From NCBI GenBank assembly GCA_021155905.1, contig JAJNBG010000006.1:1-64000 (forward strand): DNA of 64,000 nt, read 5' to 3'. Shown here piece after piece: positions 51,734-62,700 of the stretch; within the stretch, counting starts at the first letter, position 1, and each line of letters begins with the position of its first letter. This DNA comes from Bacteroidota bacterium. GTDB lineage: Bacteria > Bacteroidota > Bacteroidia > B-17B0 > Aurantibacillaceae. Under the pieces are notes generated by a model, which searched no databases, was not told the DNA's origin, and saw only the letters and a program-made list of their open reading frames with translations. The translations under genes were made by a program, and so were the position numbers.

Positions 51734-53983
51734 TTAAATAACTTTTACACCAATCAAACTCACGTCATCCACCTGCTCGTGGTTTCCTTTCCACTCATTA
51801 AAAGAGGTTTCCAGGTTTATTTTTTGAGTAGTCATATCCGCGATACTGTTCCTGATAATTGATTCAATCAAGGGTTTGTACTTTAATTTTTTTCCTTTTG
51901 GTCCGCCAAACTGATCCGCGTAACCATCCGTGCTTAAATAAATAATATCCCCTTTCTCCAATTGAATAGTGCTGCCTGAAAAAGGCACTTCCGTTTCCAG
52001 GTACAGTCCAATTGGCATTTTATCAGCTTTGTACTCCATGAGCTCTTTTCCTCTCAGTAACCATAACGGATTATTGGCTCCGGCAAACTCAAGCGTATTA
52101 TCTATTTTGTTCCAAACACACAAAGATATATCCATTCCATCTTTTTGCTGAGCACCACCTTTTTGCTCTAATGCATTGATTATTTTAGATCGCAGCTTGT
52201 TTAAAATCTCGCTGGCTTTAAAGATTTTATTCTCAACAACAATCTCATTCAGGAAACTGTTTCCGAGCATGCTCATGAAACCTCCGGGCACGCCATGCCC
52301 GGTGCAATCGGCCAGGGCAAACACCGACCGGTTATTGGGTGTGTTGTATGCCCAGTAAAAATCACCGCTCACAATGTCTTTGGGCTTGAATAAAATAAAA
52401 TGCTCCCTGGAAACTTTGTTCCATACATCTTCACCGGTAAGTACGGCCATTTGAATGCGCCTGGCATAATTGATACTGTCTATAATTTCCTTTTGTTTTT
52501 CTTCAACAATCTCTTTCTGGTGAATGACTTCCTCATTCTTTAACTCAACTTCCAGCTTTTGATTTTCGATGATCACATTGGATTTTTTAATCCGCCGGTA
52601 AGCTCCCAATACAATAATACCAATCACACCAAACAGAAAAACAATACCGACGAGCAACCACCGGATATTCTTCTGACGGTTCAGTTCGATCTCTTTGATT
52701 TCGGCATTTTTATTCAGAAGCTCAATTTCCTTTTCTTTTGCGAATAATCCCATTTCTACACCCACGTTCGCAACCAGCTGATTATTACTCTCCAGGTTCA
52801 TAGAATCAGTGTTCTGCATGAGCTTCACAAGTGCCTCTGTCGCGCTCTTATAGTCTTTCATGGATATATACAGATCCGACAAGCTCGCATACATCTCCTT
52901 TAAATTTTTTCGGATTCCTATCTTCTCCACCAAAGGTTTGGCCTCCATGGCGTATGCTAATGCCTGCTTAAAATCTTTCTTTTGAGTATAAGCATCTGCT
53001 ATAGTCAGCAGGGTGTTATAATACAAAACGGTGTCTTCTTCTTTCTTTGCAATTCTTAAGCTTTTAAAAGAAGATAATAAGGCCAGATCGGGCTGATGAA
53101 CTGATAAGCATTCCATTGCAAAGTTATTATAAACTTTGGCCATGGATAAACTGTCCTGCAACTTCGCATATACTTCTACCGCTTCCTGATAGTACTGAGA
53201 TGCTTTTTCATGGTCACCGGACGCGCGGTAATAGGTGGCCAGGTTACTTTTTACGGCAGCTTCCTGTTGATAGTCTTTTTGCTTTTGAACCAACTCCAAA
53301 GCTTTTAATCCATTTTTGATTGCCTCCTTAATATTCCCCTGTTCTTCCTGTAAGGTGGCCAGGGTAGAATATAAAAAAGTTTCCTGGTGTTCGTCTTTCA
53401 AAACTTTATTAATGGCGAAGGCCCTGTTTAATACTTCAACTGCTTTTTTTGGAAAGCCGGAAGTCCCGTACATGGCCGCGAGGTTAGTAGCTACCACCAG
53501 TTCCAGTTTTTTGTCGCCTGATTCTTCCGCTGTTTTCAAGGCCTCGTTATACATGGCAGCTGCTTCCGGCACATTTCCTTCCTGGTTATACACATTGGCA
53601 ATGTTCTGTAACACAGCAGCAATCTTGGTTTTACGATTTTGCTTTTTACGAATCTTAAGGGATTGGTTCAAAAAATAGTACGCAGAATCATACATCGACA
53701 AAGCACGGTAATTATTTCCCTTCATACTGAGAGCCGACGCTACCCCACTTTCGTAACCAATTTTGCGGGATAAGGCAATCGCTTCATCACAATGACTGAG
53801 TGATTTTCTGAAATCATAAAAGGAATATTCCCAGGCAAGATCAAGCACGAGTTCGACTTTTACAGAATCATTTTTGGAATAGGATTTTAATTTATGCCTG
53901 ATGCCATCAATCACTTCTCCTTCCTGTGAAAACAGCGGTCCACAGAAAAAATAAAAAACGACTATCAACAAAAAATGTTTCAC
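51734..53983 (-). CDS. TPR-SpoIIE (PP2C-like) phosphatase
   Basis: A 749-residue membrane-anchored protein. A signal peptide (MKHFLLIVVFYFFCGPLFSQ) is followed by about eight TPR-like repeats (KTAEESGDKKLELVVATNLA) to residue 420, one TM helix (WLLVGIVFLFGVIGIIVLGA, about 445-464) and a coiled coil. The C-terminal SpoIIE phosphatase domain (about 515-749) has FKPKDIVSGDFYW, FALADCTGHGVPGGFMSMLG and LSTDGYADQFGG, with the metal-binding Asp residues in place. It probably dephosphorylates an anti-sigma antagonist or similar Ser/Thr protein. It is followed by radA on the same strand, 6 bases away. Confidence 0.92.
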   Translation of the reverse strand: MKHFLLIVVFYFFCGPLFSQEGEVIDGIRHKLKSYSKNDSVKVELVLDLAWEYSFYDFRKSLSHCDEAIALSRKIGYESGVASALSMKGNNYRALSMYDSAYYFLNQSLKIRKKQNRKTKIAAVLQNIANVYNQEGNVPEAAAMYNEALKTAEESGDKKLELVVATNLAAMYGTSGFPKKAVEVLNRAFAINKVLKDEHQETFLYSTLATLQEEQGNIKEAIKNGLKALELVQKQKDYQQEAAVKSNLATYYRASGDHEKASQYYQEAVEVYAKLQDSLSMAKVYNNFAMECLSVHQPDLALLSSFKSLRIAKKEEDTVLYYNTLLTIADAYTQKKDFKQALAYAMEAKPLVEKIGIRKNLKEMYASLSDLYISMKDYKSATEALVKLMQNTDSMNLESNNQLVANVGVEMGLFAKEKEIELLNKNAEIKEIELNRQKNIRWLLVGIVFLFGVIGIIVLGAYRRIKKSNVIIENQKLEVELKNEEVIHQKEIVEEKQKEIIDSINYARRIQMAVLTGEDVWNKVSREHFILFKPKDIVSGDFYWAYNTPNNRSVFALADCTGHGVPGGFMSMLGNSFLNEIVVENKIFKASEILNKLRSKIINALEQKGGAQQKDGMDISLCVWNKIDNTLEFAGANNPLWLLRGKELMEYKADKMPIGLYLETEVPFSGSTIQLEKGDIIYLSTDGYADQFGGPKGKKLKYKPLIESIIRNSIADMTTQKINLETSFNEWKGNHEQVDDVSLIGVKVI

Positions 53984-53989
53984 AATACA

Positions 53990-55372
53990 TTACCCAAACA
54001 GGCTGCTGAACACTTCCTCCATTTTCGTCACAGCAATAATCTCAATTTTATAATGTTTGATATCCAGTCCTTTTAGGTTATATGAAGATATATAAATTTT
54101 TTCAAATCCCAGTTTCTGTGCTTCAGAGATCCGCTGCTCAATCCTGCTCACAGGGCGAATCTCACCCGTTAGTCCAACTTCTGCTGCAAAACAGATATTT
54201 TGCGGAATGGGAAGGTCTTCGTTGCTGGATAGTACACCACAAACCAAAGCCAGATCAATCCCGGGATCTTCAACTTTAATACCACCGGCGATATTAATGA
54301 ACACGTCTTTTGCTCCTAAACGAAACCCGCACCGTTTTTCAAGAACAGCAAGCAACATCGATAAACGCCTTAAATCAAAACCTGTGGAAGACCGCTGAGG
54401 CGTACCATAAGCGGCACTACTCACCAAAGCCTGGGTTTCAATTAATAAGGGGCGGTTACCTTCCAGCGTTGCAGCAATCGCCACCCCACTCGTGGCATCT
54501 TTCCGGTTGGTAATTAAGATCTCCGAAGGGTTTAGTACTTCTTTCAATCCATCACCATTCATTTCATAAATACCCATTTCATTGGTACTCCCAAAACGGT
54601 TTTTGGTGGCGCGTAACAAACGGTAAATATGATTACGATCTCCTTCAAACTGCAATACAGTATCCACCATGTGCTCCAATACTTTCGGACCTGCCAGGCT
54701 TCCCTCTTTTGTAATATGTCCGATCATGAAAACCGGCACATTGGTTTCCTTCGCAAAGCGCAAAAATTCAGCGGCGCATTCACGCACCTGGCTCACACTT
54801 CCGGGGCTGCTTTCAATATAACTCGTATGAATGGTTTGAATCGAATCAATGATCACCAATTGAGGCTGCACTTTTTCGATCTGCGCGAAAATGTTCTGCG
54901 TATTGGTTTCCTGAAGAATAAAACAACTCTCGGTAGTCATTCCAATCCTCTCTGCGCGCATTTTTATCTGCTGTTCGCTCTCTTCACCGCTTACATATAA
55001 CACTTTTAAATTCTTTAAACGCAAAGCCAGCTGCAACATCAGGGTTGATTTTCCAATACCGGGTTCCCCGCCAAATAATACCAGGCTTCCGGGAACAACG
55101 CCTCCACCCAACACCCGTGCCAATTCCTGTCCCGGCACCTGGATCCGCGGATACTCCGCTAAACCGATCTCCTGTAAAAGAATGGGTTTATTTGATTGGT
55201 TTTTATCGTTCTTGTTCGCAGAAAATAGTTGCAAACGATCGTTCTTGGTTTCTTTATGAACGATCTCTTCCACTAATGTATTCCATTCGCCGCAGCTATT
55301 GCAACGTCCGGCCCATTTCGCTGCCTGGGTGCCGCAACTCTGACAGAAGTAAGTTGTTTTTGTTTTTGCCAC
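53990..55372 (-). CDS. radA: DNA repair protein RadA
   Basis: RadA is a hexameric DnaB-like ATPase that helps branch migration in recombinational repair. I start at GTG 55372 (VAKTKTTYFCQSCG), which fits the family's MAKxKxxFxC start; the upstream ATG adds 14 residues of no family likeness. Features are the C4 zinc finger (CQSCG, CNSCG), Walker A GGEPGIGKSTLM, Walker B VIIDSIQ, the KNRFG motif ATKNRFGSTNEMG, and a C-terminal Lon-protease-like domain (KDVFINIAGGIKVEDPGIDL). The 460-residue length is normal. Confidence 0.96.
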   Translation of the reverse strand: MAKTKTTYFCQSCGTQAAKWAGRCNSCGEWNTLVEEIVHKETKNDRLQLFSANKNDKNQSNKPILLQEIGLAEYPRIQVPGQELARVLGGGVVPGSLVLFGGEPGIGKSTLMLQLALRLKNLKVLYVSGEESEQQIKMRAERIGMTTESCFILQETNTQNIFAQIEKVQPQLVIIDSIQTIHTSYIESSPGSVSQVRECAAEFLRFAKETNVPVFMIGHITKEGSLAGPKVLEHMVDTVLQFEGDRNHIYRLLRATKNRFGSTNEMGIYEMNGDGLKEVLNPSEILITNRKDATSGVAIAATLEGNRPLLIETQALVSSAAYGTPQRSSTGFDLRRLSMLLAVLEKRCGFRLGAKDVFINIAGGIKVEDPGIDLALVCGVLSSNEDLPIPQNICFAAEVGLTGEIRPVSRIEQRISEAQKLGFEKIYISSYNLKGLDIKHYKIEIIAVTKMEEVFSSLFG

Positions 55373-55459
55373 TGTAGTAATTTTATGAATCAAAATTACA
55401 CTATGTTGTAGCAATTGCTTGCTACAAATTGTAGCTATTTAATAACATTTGAAAAACCC

Positions 55460-56467
55460 TTAAGCTAACTTAAAGGTGCTTTTTGTTCCAATGTTCTCGA
55501 AATTTTCTTCGAGCCAGGCGTTACAGGACTTATACCCGAGGTCTTTCAGATACATCATGAAGTCCCAGCTTGTATTGAGCTTAGAGGATAAATTCAATTC
55601 ACTTAATTCCGCATCGGCACTGATATTATGCAGAAAGATTGGTTTTAAAGCACCGTCCAGGGTAATGCCTTTGCCAACCAGTTCCTGTTTGAACTGGATC
55701 AGCTTCAATTCTAATAATAAGGAAGAATTGAAGCTCAATTCATTGACACGATCCCTGATCTCTTCAATTTTATCGGGTACGGTTTTAATGTTTTTAGGAT
55801 TTATCTGGATCAGTAAAATATCATCGGTGTCTTCGGTATGATCAATTAATGGTTGAATCAATGGATTACCACTGTATCCTCCATCCCAGTAAAATTCTCC
55901 GTCAATTTCTACCGCTTCATACATATAAGGCAAACAAGCTGATGCTAAAATAGCCTTCGCCGTAATTTCCTTATGGCCAAAAATTCTGGCTTCACAGGTT
56001 TTTACGTTGGTAGCACACACGAATAATTTTGGTGGATTTAATTTATGCAGTTCATCAAAATTAATCACCTCATTCAATATTTTTTCCAACGGATTATATT
56101 GCATTGGGTTCATCTGCTTTGGTGTAAAATTTTCCGTGCTCATGCTGAACAATTTATAACTCGGAGAAAAGTCCATGTTGCCCGGGCTCATCATTTTATC
56201 AAACCAGCTTGGTTGCAACGGAGATAATTTTCCTGCTTCTGAGATTTTATGCCAGAACTTCACCAGGGTATGTTTGGCTAAATTCCTTCCGCCCTTTTTT
56301 AAACCGTAAATAGTACATACGCCATTCATTGCTCCTGCACTGGTTCCGCAAACACCGTCAATCTCTATGCGATCATCATCCAACAACCTGTCAATCACTC
56401 CCCATGTATAAGCACCATGTGCGCCTCCGCCCTGAAGCGCTAAATCAATTCTTTTCACCTTTGACAT
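55460..56467 (-). CDS. Patatin-like phospholipase
   Basis: A predicted lipid acyl hydrolase of 335 residues. The start at 56467 (MSKVKRIDLALQGGGAHGAY) removes 14 residues of a longer frame. The oxyanion GGGAHG, the nucleophile elbow GTSAGAMNG and the Asp of DGGYSGNPL are present. There is no signal peptide, so it should act in the cytoplasm, perhaps on lipid droplets or inner membrane. It is 87 bases upstream of radA. Confidence 0.92.
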   Translation of the reverse strand: MSKVKRIDLALQGGGAHGAYTWGVIDRLLDDDRIEIDGVCGTSAGAMNGVCTIYGLKKGGRNLAKHTLVKFWHKISEAGKLSPLQPSWFDKMMSPGNMDFSPSYKLFSMSTENFTPKQMNPMQYNPLEKILNEVINFDELHKLNPPKLFVCATNVKTCEARIFGHKEITAKAILASACLPYMYEAVEIDGEFYWDGGYSGNPLIQPLIDHTEDTDDILLIQINPKNIKTVPDKIEEIRDRVNELSFNSSLLLELKLIQFKQELVGKGITLDGALKPIFLHNISADAELSELNLSSKLNTSWDFMMYLKDLGYKSCNAWLEENFENIGTKSTFKLA

Positions 56468-56601
56468 AAATTCTTCCTTTAATAAAAACTGTTTACCAAA
56501 CTTACACAAAAAATGAATAAGAATTATCTGTCAGAATAAAAACAATTATGATGTAAGAAAAACGGGAAACCTGTAATGGTTTAGAATAAGGAAATCAAAA
56601 T

Positions 56602-58314
56602 TTAGTATTCGATATCCAGGTCAAAACGTTTTTTAAGCTCCAATAGCGCAGGATTTTTTTCGGCCATTAACTTAAACTTATCGGCAGGTTTATAGGCTTT
56701 TATTTCGCCGACAATTTCAGAAACCTTGATTTCCAGTTGAAGTTGCCTGTTACTGGCCAGTTTACGAAGATCATCCAGCATATCCTGTTTGATCCCCACA
56801 AGCATTTCTTTCTGAACCTCATTATTCAGTTCGATCAAAATGGTTTTATCTACCAACGTAATTTTGCTGGAAGTAAGCGTGGCATATAATTGCTTATTGC
56901 CATTTTTATTTTTTTCCTCTGCAAATTGTTTCACTGCAGCCATTGCGCGATCAGTCGTCAGTTCAACATCAAAGCTTTCCTGCGGATCGTTTAACACGTT
57001 AGCTTCCACGGCAATGGTTTGATTGTGTTGTGCATTATTCTGCAACATGAACTGGGATTTAATTTTCAGTTCTGTAAAGCCTACCACAGGCTTACTGCTT
57101 GTCTGAACAACAGGTTGGGCTGAAAATTTTGCAGGGGTAACGGCTTGTTCTAATGCTTTAGGAGCGGACTGGGTTCCGAATTCCGGGTTTAACTCATTTT
57201 TTTTTTCCGCATCCTGCGATGCGGTATTCAAATAACTGATCTGCATCAGTGCCATTTCTACCTGCAAGCGTTGATTCTTAGCAGCCTTATAATGAATGTC
57301 ACATTTATTAATGACCGCCAGTGACTTTAATAAAAAAGGTATGGGGCATAATTGTGCCTGTTGGGCAAATCGCTGTTTTAATGACTCGCTGGCCTCCAGC
57401 AACTGAACAGTGAACTGATCTTTGCTAACTAATAAATTCCTTAAATGCTCTCCAAATCCTATGATAAAATTATGACCGTCAAATCCTTGTTTGAGGATCT
57501 CATCAAAGGTCACCATGACTTCAGGTAAACGTCCGTTTAAAGCAGCGTCCGTGAGTTTAAAATAATATTCATAATCCAGAACATGCAAATTCTCAACGAC
57601 AGCTTTATAAGTCAAATGGTTTCCTGTAAAGGTTACCATCTGGTCAAAAATAGAACAGGCATCACGCAAACCTCCATCCGCTTTTTGCGAAATGATCTGC
57701 AAGGCTTCAGGCTCAAACGTGATTTGTTCCGTGTTGGCGATATGAACCAATTGCTCGGTGATATCTTCTGTTTTGATACGATTGAAACTAAATACCTGGC
57801 AACGTGATAAAATCGTTGGAATGATTTTATGTTTTTCTGTTGTGGCCAAAATGAACTTCGCATGTTTCGGCGGCTCCTCCAATGTTTTCAAAAAAGCATT
57901 AAAAGCCGCGTTCGACAACATGTGAACCTCGTCAATCACATATACTTTGTAATCGCCTAACTGTGGCGCAAAACGAACCTGATCAACTAAATTACGAATA
58001 TCCTCTACAGAGTTATTGGATGCCGCATCCAATTCATATACGTTTAGAGACGCGCCTGAATTAAATGACAAACAGGATTCGCAGGCATCGCAGGCTTCAC
58101 CGTCAGAAGTTAAATTAGTACAGTTAATTGTTTTAGCAAAAATCCTTGCGCAGGTTGTTTTACCAACACCACGTGGCCCACAGAATAAATAAGCCTGAGC
58201 AATTTTTCCGTTTTTAATGGCTTGTTTTAAAGTATTGGTTATATGGCCCTGACCAACAACTGTGTTAAAGTGTTGAGGGCGATACTTCCGGGCCGATACA
58301 ATAAAATCATCCAT
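56602..58314 (-). CDS. dnaX: DNA polymerase III subunit gamma/tau
   Basis: The clamp loader ATPase at 570 residues. Walker A is GPRGVGKTTCARIFAK (about 46-61) and the zinc-binding Cys lie in INCTNLTSDGEACDACESCL. The DAASNNSVEDIRNLVDQV segment, Walker B VIDEVHML, and sensor 1 LATTEKHKIIPTILSRCQVF follow, so the AAA+ module and domain III are complete. The region after about residue 370 is low in similarity, Gln/Ala/Ser-rich, and ends with a tau-type helical domain. No obvious frameshift site was noted for making gamma. Confidence 0.96.
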   Translation of the reverse strand: MDDFIVSARKYRPQHFNTVVGQGHITNTLKQAIKNGKIAQAYLFCGPRGVGKTTCARIFAKTINCTNLTSDGEACDACESCLSFNSGASLNVYELDAASNNSVEDIRNLVDQVRFAPQLGDYKVYVIDEVHMLSNAAFNAFLKTLEEPPKHAKFILATTEKHKIIPTILSRCQVFSFNRIKTEDITEQLVHIANTEQITFEPEALQIISQKADGGLRDACSIFDQMVTFTGNHLTYKAVVENLHVLDYEYYFKLTDAALNGRLPEVMVTFDEILKQGFDGHNFIIGFGEHLRNLLVSKDQFTVQLLEASESLKQRFAQQAQLCPIPFLLKSLAVINKCDIHYKAAKNQRLQVEMALMQISYLNTASQDAEKKNELNPEFGTQSAPKALEQAVTPAKFSAQPVVQTSSKPVVGFTELKIKSQFMLQNNAQHNQTIAVEANVLNDPQESFDVELTTDRAMAAVKQFAEEKNKNGNKQLYATLTSSKITLVDKTILIELNNEVQKEMLVGIKQDMLDDLRKLASNRQLQLEIKVSEIVGEIKAYKPADKFKLMAEKNPALLELKKRFDLDIEY

Positions 58315-58389
58315 GATTAAGAGGTATAAAGTTAACTTTATTATCCCTATAAAAAAGGTTAAATTATTAACTGAATGTGAATAAGTATA

Positions 58390-58397
58390 TATATTTG
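58390..58397 (+). promoter_or_regulatory. -7 element TATATTTG
   Basis: It matches TAnnTTTG. With the start site about 7 bases on, the leader to a CTG start at 58421 would be about 17 bases. Confidence 0.5.
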
Positions 58398-58420
58398 ATT
58401 TAACCTAAAATACTGCTGTT

Positions 58421-59119
58421 CTGAAACTAATTACCCATATATTTCTTGGCTTATTGCTATTAACCGGTTCACGAAGCCTTGGCCAAACTATTATCAAAGG
58501 AACTGTAACTGAACCAGATAGCATCACTCCGATGCCATTTGTGTATGTCATTAATGCCAAAACCGGCCAGGGACAGATGAGTGACGGGAACGGAAAATTT
58601 ACAGTGGTGGCTGAAGACAAGGATTCCATTATTTTTTCATTTGTAGGATACGTCCGGTTAAAAATTCCGGCTTACAAATTAAATAAAGGATTTTACAAAG
58701 AAAGTAAAGTGGTAATGATTGAGACCGCTTACAAACTGAACCAGGTGATGGTGAGTGATTTTAAACTGAAGCCATACGAAAAAGACTACATGAAGCGGGT
58801 GATCCAGGGATCCAAAACATCAGTCGTCAATGCCATGGAAAGTCCGATTTCGGCTCTATACATGCAATTCAGTCAGAAAGGAAAAGAACAGCGCAAACTG
58901 GCTAAAATCTTTGAAGAAATATTTATTCAGGAAGAGGTTGCCAAGAAATTTAACGCGGAAACACTTCGAAAATTAACAGGTGATGAAAAGATTGATTTCG
59001 AGAAATTCAGAAAATACTGTTACTATTTAAGCAACGACTTTATTGTTAATCATGACGGTTATGAATTGTATTACCGAATCATGGATTGCTATTACCGCTG
59101 GAAAGAAGAGAAAAGGTAA
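58421..59119 (+). CDS. Secreted carboxypeptidase-regulatory-like domain protein; no standard start
   Basis: A 232-residue protein if translation starts at CTG 58421. This gives LKLITHIFLGLLLLTGSRSL as a complete signal peptide; the next candidate, TTG 58454, would cut the hydrophobic core away, and no ATG or GTG lies between the upstream stop (58406-58408) and there. Residues about 25-100 are a CarboxypepD_reg-like beta domain (TIIKGTVTEPDSITPMPFVY, GNGKFTVVAEDKDSIIFSFV). The rest is helical, with Lys and Tyr (MKRVIQGSKTSVVNAMESPI). Similar exported proteins are common in Bacteroidota. The start could also be a sequence error. Confidence 0.7.
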   Translation: MKLITHIFLGLLLLTGSRSLGQTIIKGTVTEPDSITPMPFVYVINAKTGQGQMSDGNGKFTVVAEDKDSIIFSFVGYVRLKIPAYKLNKGFYKESKVVMIETAYKLNQVMVSDFKLKPYEKDYMKRVIQGSKTSVVNAMESPISALYMQFSQKGKEQRKLAKIFEEIFIQEEVAKKFNAETLRKLTGDEKIDFEKFRKYCYYLSNDFIVNHDGYELYYRIMDCYYRWKEEKR

Positions 59120-59122
59120 AAC

Positions 59123-59686
59123 TTAAATAATTTTCTCGATCGCTTTTGGAAAATATTCAAATTCCAGTTTCCTGATTTTTGCTGATAATGTTTCAGGAGT
59201 TTCATCGTCTGCGATCTCACACTTAGCTTGTAAAATCACTTCTCCTTTGTCATATTCTTCATTCACGTAATGGATGGTGACACCACTTTCCAATTCTTTA
59301 TTTTCAATCACAGCTTTATGCACATTCATGCCGTACATGCCCGCTCCACCGTACTTAGGCAATAAGGCAGGATGAATATTGATGATCCTGTTTGGAAATG
59401 CCTTAATAAATTGTTCGGGGATCTTTAAAAGGAAGCCGGCCAATATAATAATGTCGATTTTTTCCGCCTCCATAAACTCGATAATTTTGGACGTATATTC
59501 ATACAAGGCCGATTTACTAATGATCTGAACATTTTTTTTATACTTCTCCGCTCGTTCAATCACACCTGCTTTGTCGGAATTTGTAACCACCAGCTTTATC
59601 TTCACGCGCTTATCATTCGCGAAATAATTAAACAAGTTCTCGGCATTGGTACCTTCACCGGAAGCGAATATGGCTACATTTTTCAT
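59123..59686 (-). CDS. purN: Phosphoribosylglycinamide formyltransferase
   Basis: PurN makes N-formyl-GAR from GAR with 10-formyl-THF in purine synthesis. Family signatures: VAIFASGEGTNAENLF at the start, LAGFLLKIPEQFIKAF, the NIHPALLPKYGGAGMYG block with the catalytic Asn and His, VHKAVI, ESGVTIHYVNEEYDKGEVIL with the catalytic Asp. At 187 residues the length is normal. It is convergent with the CarboxypepD_reg-like gene with a gap of three bases. Confidence 0.97.
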   Translation of the reverse strand: MKNVAIFASGEGTNAENLFNYFANDKRVKIKLVVTNSDKAGVIERAEKYKKNVQIISKSALYEYTSKIIEFMEAEKIDIIILAGFLLKIPEQFIKAFPNRIINIHPALLPKYGGAGMYGMNVHKAVIENKELESGVTIHYVNEEYDKGEVILQAKCEIADDETPETLSAKIRKLEFEYFPKAIEKII

Positions 59687-59740
59687 TGTTTATCTATTTC
59701 ATTACAGAACAGGCAGCGAAAATACAATTTTTATAAAACA

Positions 59741-59774
59741 AAAAAGCTTCACTAATAAATTAGTGAAGCTTTTT
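59741..59774 (-). terminator. Terminator after the SprB-repeat gene
   Basis: A 15-pair stem AAAAAGCTTCACTAA / TTAGTGAAGCTTTTT with a TAAA loop, 19 bases after the stop of the minus-strand SprB-repeat gene. A and T runs on both strands. Confidence 0.9.
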
Positions 59775-59792
59775 ACATAAAATGTAAGCTGG

Positions 59793-62700
59793 TTATTGGT
59801 TCTTTCTGATTACCGTAACATGGCCAACATAAGGATGTTTTCCACCTTGTGTATCGGTTACCTGCAATTTATAAATATAAACTCCCTGCGGTGCCATTTT
59901 CGATCCGCCTTTCACTGATCCATCCCATCCTTTTCTGAAGTTATTACTACTGAAAATATTCTCACCCCATCTGTCAAAAATATCCATACGGTAATTATCT
60001 TCATCAATGCCTACACCCAAAGGCTGGAATACATCATTCCTTCCATTTTCATCGGGAGTAAATGCATTTGGAATATACAAAGCAAAATCAGGTTTGATCT
60101 CTACAACAATTCTTGCTATGTCTACACATCCTTTGTTGGAAGTGGCTATTAAATTAACCGCGTATTCGCCTGTATACATGTACAAATGACTCGGATCAGT
60201 TAAGATAGAATTGTTAGATCCGTTAGTTGCCGCAGGGTCGCCAAAATCCCACATATAGCTGACAGCGCCTTGCGAGGTATTTACAAAATTAACATTCGGA
60301 TCTAAAATACTCGCAACAGATGGATTTGCGTAAAATGAAGCGACCGGCTGCGGAAACACTTCTATGTAATCTGTCTTTGTCATTGATTTCACACAGCCAG
60401 TAACCGGATTCTGCACAACTAATGTTATAGTATATTTACCGGTATCCTGTAATACTACCGGTAAAGGATTACCTGGTCCCAATGGACCTCTGTCGTTCCA
60501 TGTAAAGACATCGCTTGCATTATCGGAAATTCCAGTCAGCGTTGTCGATAATGGCGCGCATCCTTGCAGTGGGTATGCTGTAAAACCTATACTTGGCAAC
60601 GGATTTGTCACAACAGTAAATATAGGAGTAGCGTTTTGCAATGTACATCCGTCGCTAATAATCAATCCTATAGTATTAGTTGTAGCAGCACCTGGTACCG
60701 TGGCAGAGCCTGTATAAGTTATAGAACTCACATTCCCAGCTGCTGGCGTCCATGTATATGAGTAAGGACCTCCTTTGCCCGGACTCGTGATTATCGGAGA
60801 TAAAAACGCTGTCCCGTTATCACATAAGACTGAAGAGGTTCCTATAGCGCTTAACGATGGTGTCACCACAACTGTAAGCACCTGAGGAGATGTTGTACAT
60901 CCTTTCGTATCACTTACCGAGACTATATAGGAGCTGGTTGTAGTCGGGCTCACTGTATGAGGCCCGCCGCCCACAAATGGATTAGGTGTCCAGGTATAAG
61001 AATAAACTTGTGAACCGCCACCTTGTCCAGAGGCGCTGATTTGGGTTGACATACCATAACAAATGTTTGGATTGGACACAACCGGTATCAGAAGCAATGG
61101 ACTTGGTTGCGAAACAATAATATTTCGCGAGGTAACACATCCATTTGCATCTGTCAGGGTTGCAGTATAAGCTCCCTGGGCTACTCCGGATACACTCTGG
61201 GTCATAGCCGAAGTCGTCATTGTTTGTGATAAAGGGCTTGACCAAACAACCATATAAGGGGCTGTACCTGATGTATAATTTAAGGTGATATCACCATTTG
61301 ACATTCCTGCACAAGATGGTTGATTGACAACATGACTTGAGAATACCGGGCTTGGCGCATTGTTTACATTGACAGTTTGTGTAATCGAACATCCATTCAA
61401 ATCAGTAATCACACACTGCCAGTTACTGCCAGGAGCCATGTTTATAGCAACCGAACCTGTTTGCGCCGGAGCTGTGTTCCAGTTTAAGACATAGCCCGGT
61501 GTTCCACCACCTACTGTTATAGTAGCAACCCCGTTTAAGTTACCACAGGATGCTGTTGTTGATGAATATGCTGAAGTTAACGCAGATGGTTCTATGATGG
61601 TAAAGTTAGTGTTTATGGAACAGGTCTTAGAATCGGTTACCGTTAATGAATAACCTCCTGCGCCAAGGCCGCCTATCACTCCACTGTTACCGGATTGCGC
61701 AGGGGTCCAAATGTATGTGTAACCAGGGCTTCCTCCATGAACAGTCGTAGATATCTGACCGTTACTTCCTCCGAAGCAGGAAATATTGGTCAGCACAGGG
61801 GTTGAAAATGTGAGGGCCGTTGGCTGAGAAATTACTACTGATGAAGAGCTCACGCAACCATTGCCATCGCTTACAAATGCTGTATAGGTGTTTGCAGCTA
61901 CGTTAGCTAAAATAGATGACGTTTGTCCTCCCGGAGTCCAGGTATAATTATAAGGTATTGTTCCTCCATTAACTAATAGAGTTGCGCCTCCATTACTTAA
62001 GCCATTACAACTTACATTGGTAAAGCTTCCAATAGCACTTACCAATTTTGCTGGTTCCGTGATGTTGACAGAAGCAGTTCCTATACAACCGGCAGCATCA
62101 ATCACTGAAATATTATGTAATCCCGAACCAAAGTTGATCGGATTTAAAGTCGTGTTGGCAGATGTCTGGGTTCCTGACCAGGAGATAGAATAGCTTGGTA
62201 CACCACCACTGATCGTTGCAGTAGCTCCTCCGTTAGTTCCACCAAAACAGCTTACGTTAGTCTGACTCACGACAGCTACTACCGGGCCCGCAATGTCATT
62301 TACCAATCCACTGGCATTAGCTACACATCCGTTAGCATCAATCACAGTAAATGTGTAGGCTCCGGCAACAATATTATTATTGCATAAAGAATTTACACCA
62401 TTGCTCCATAAGGTACTTGCATAGGGTGAGGTTCCTCCGGTAACTACCACACAGGTCCTACCATTGTTCTGTCCGCAGTTTGAAACACTGGCTTGCGCTA
62501 CTGCTGTCAATAAATTTGGTTCGGTTAAAGTAAAGGTTAATAGAGTAGTACAGGAACCGTTAGATGTAATCGTTACTGTTTGTCCTCCTGCACATAAGTT
62601 GTTAACGAAGTTTCCTGACTGTAATCCAGGCTGCCATAAGAAGGTGGTTGTTCCCGCTCCTCCCGAGAAGGCAATGTTTGCTGTTCCATCACACACACCG

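Noticed and set aside
55373-55414. Upstream ATG of radA
   Set aside because: The extra 14 residues are unlike the family; GTG 55372 gives the expected VAKTKTTYFC start.
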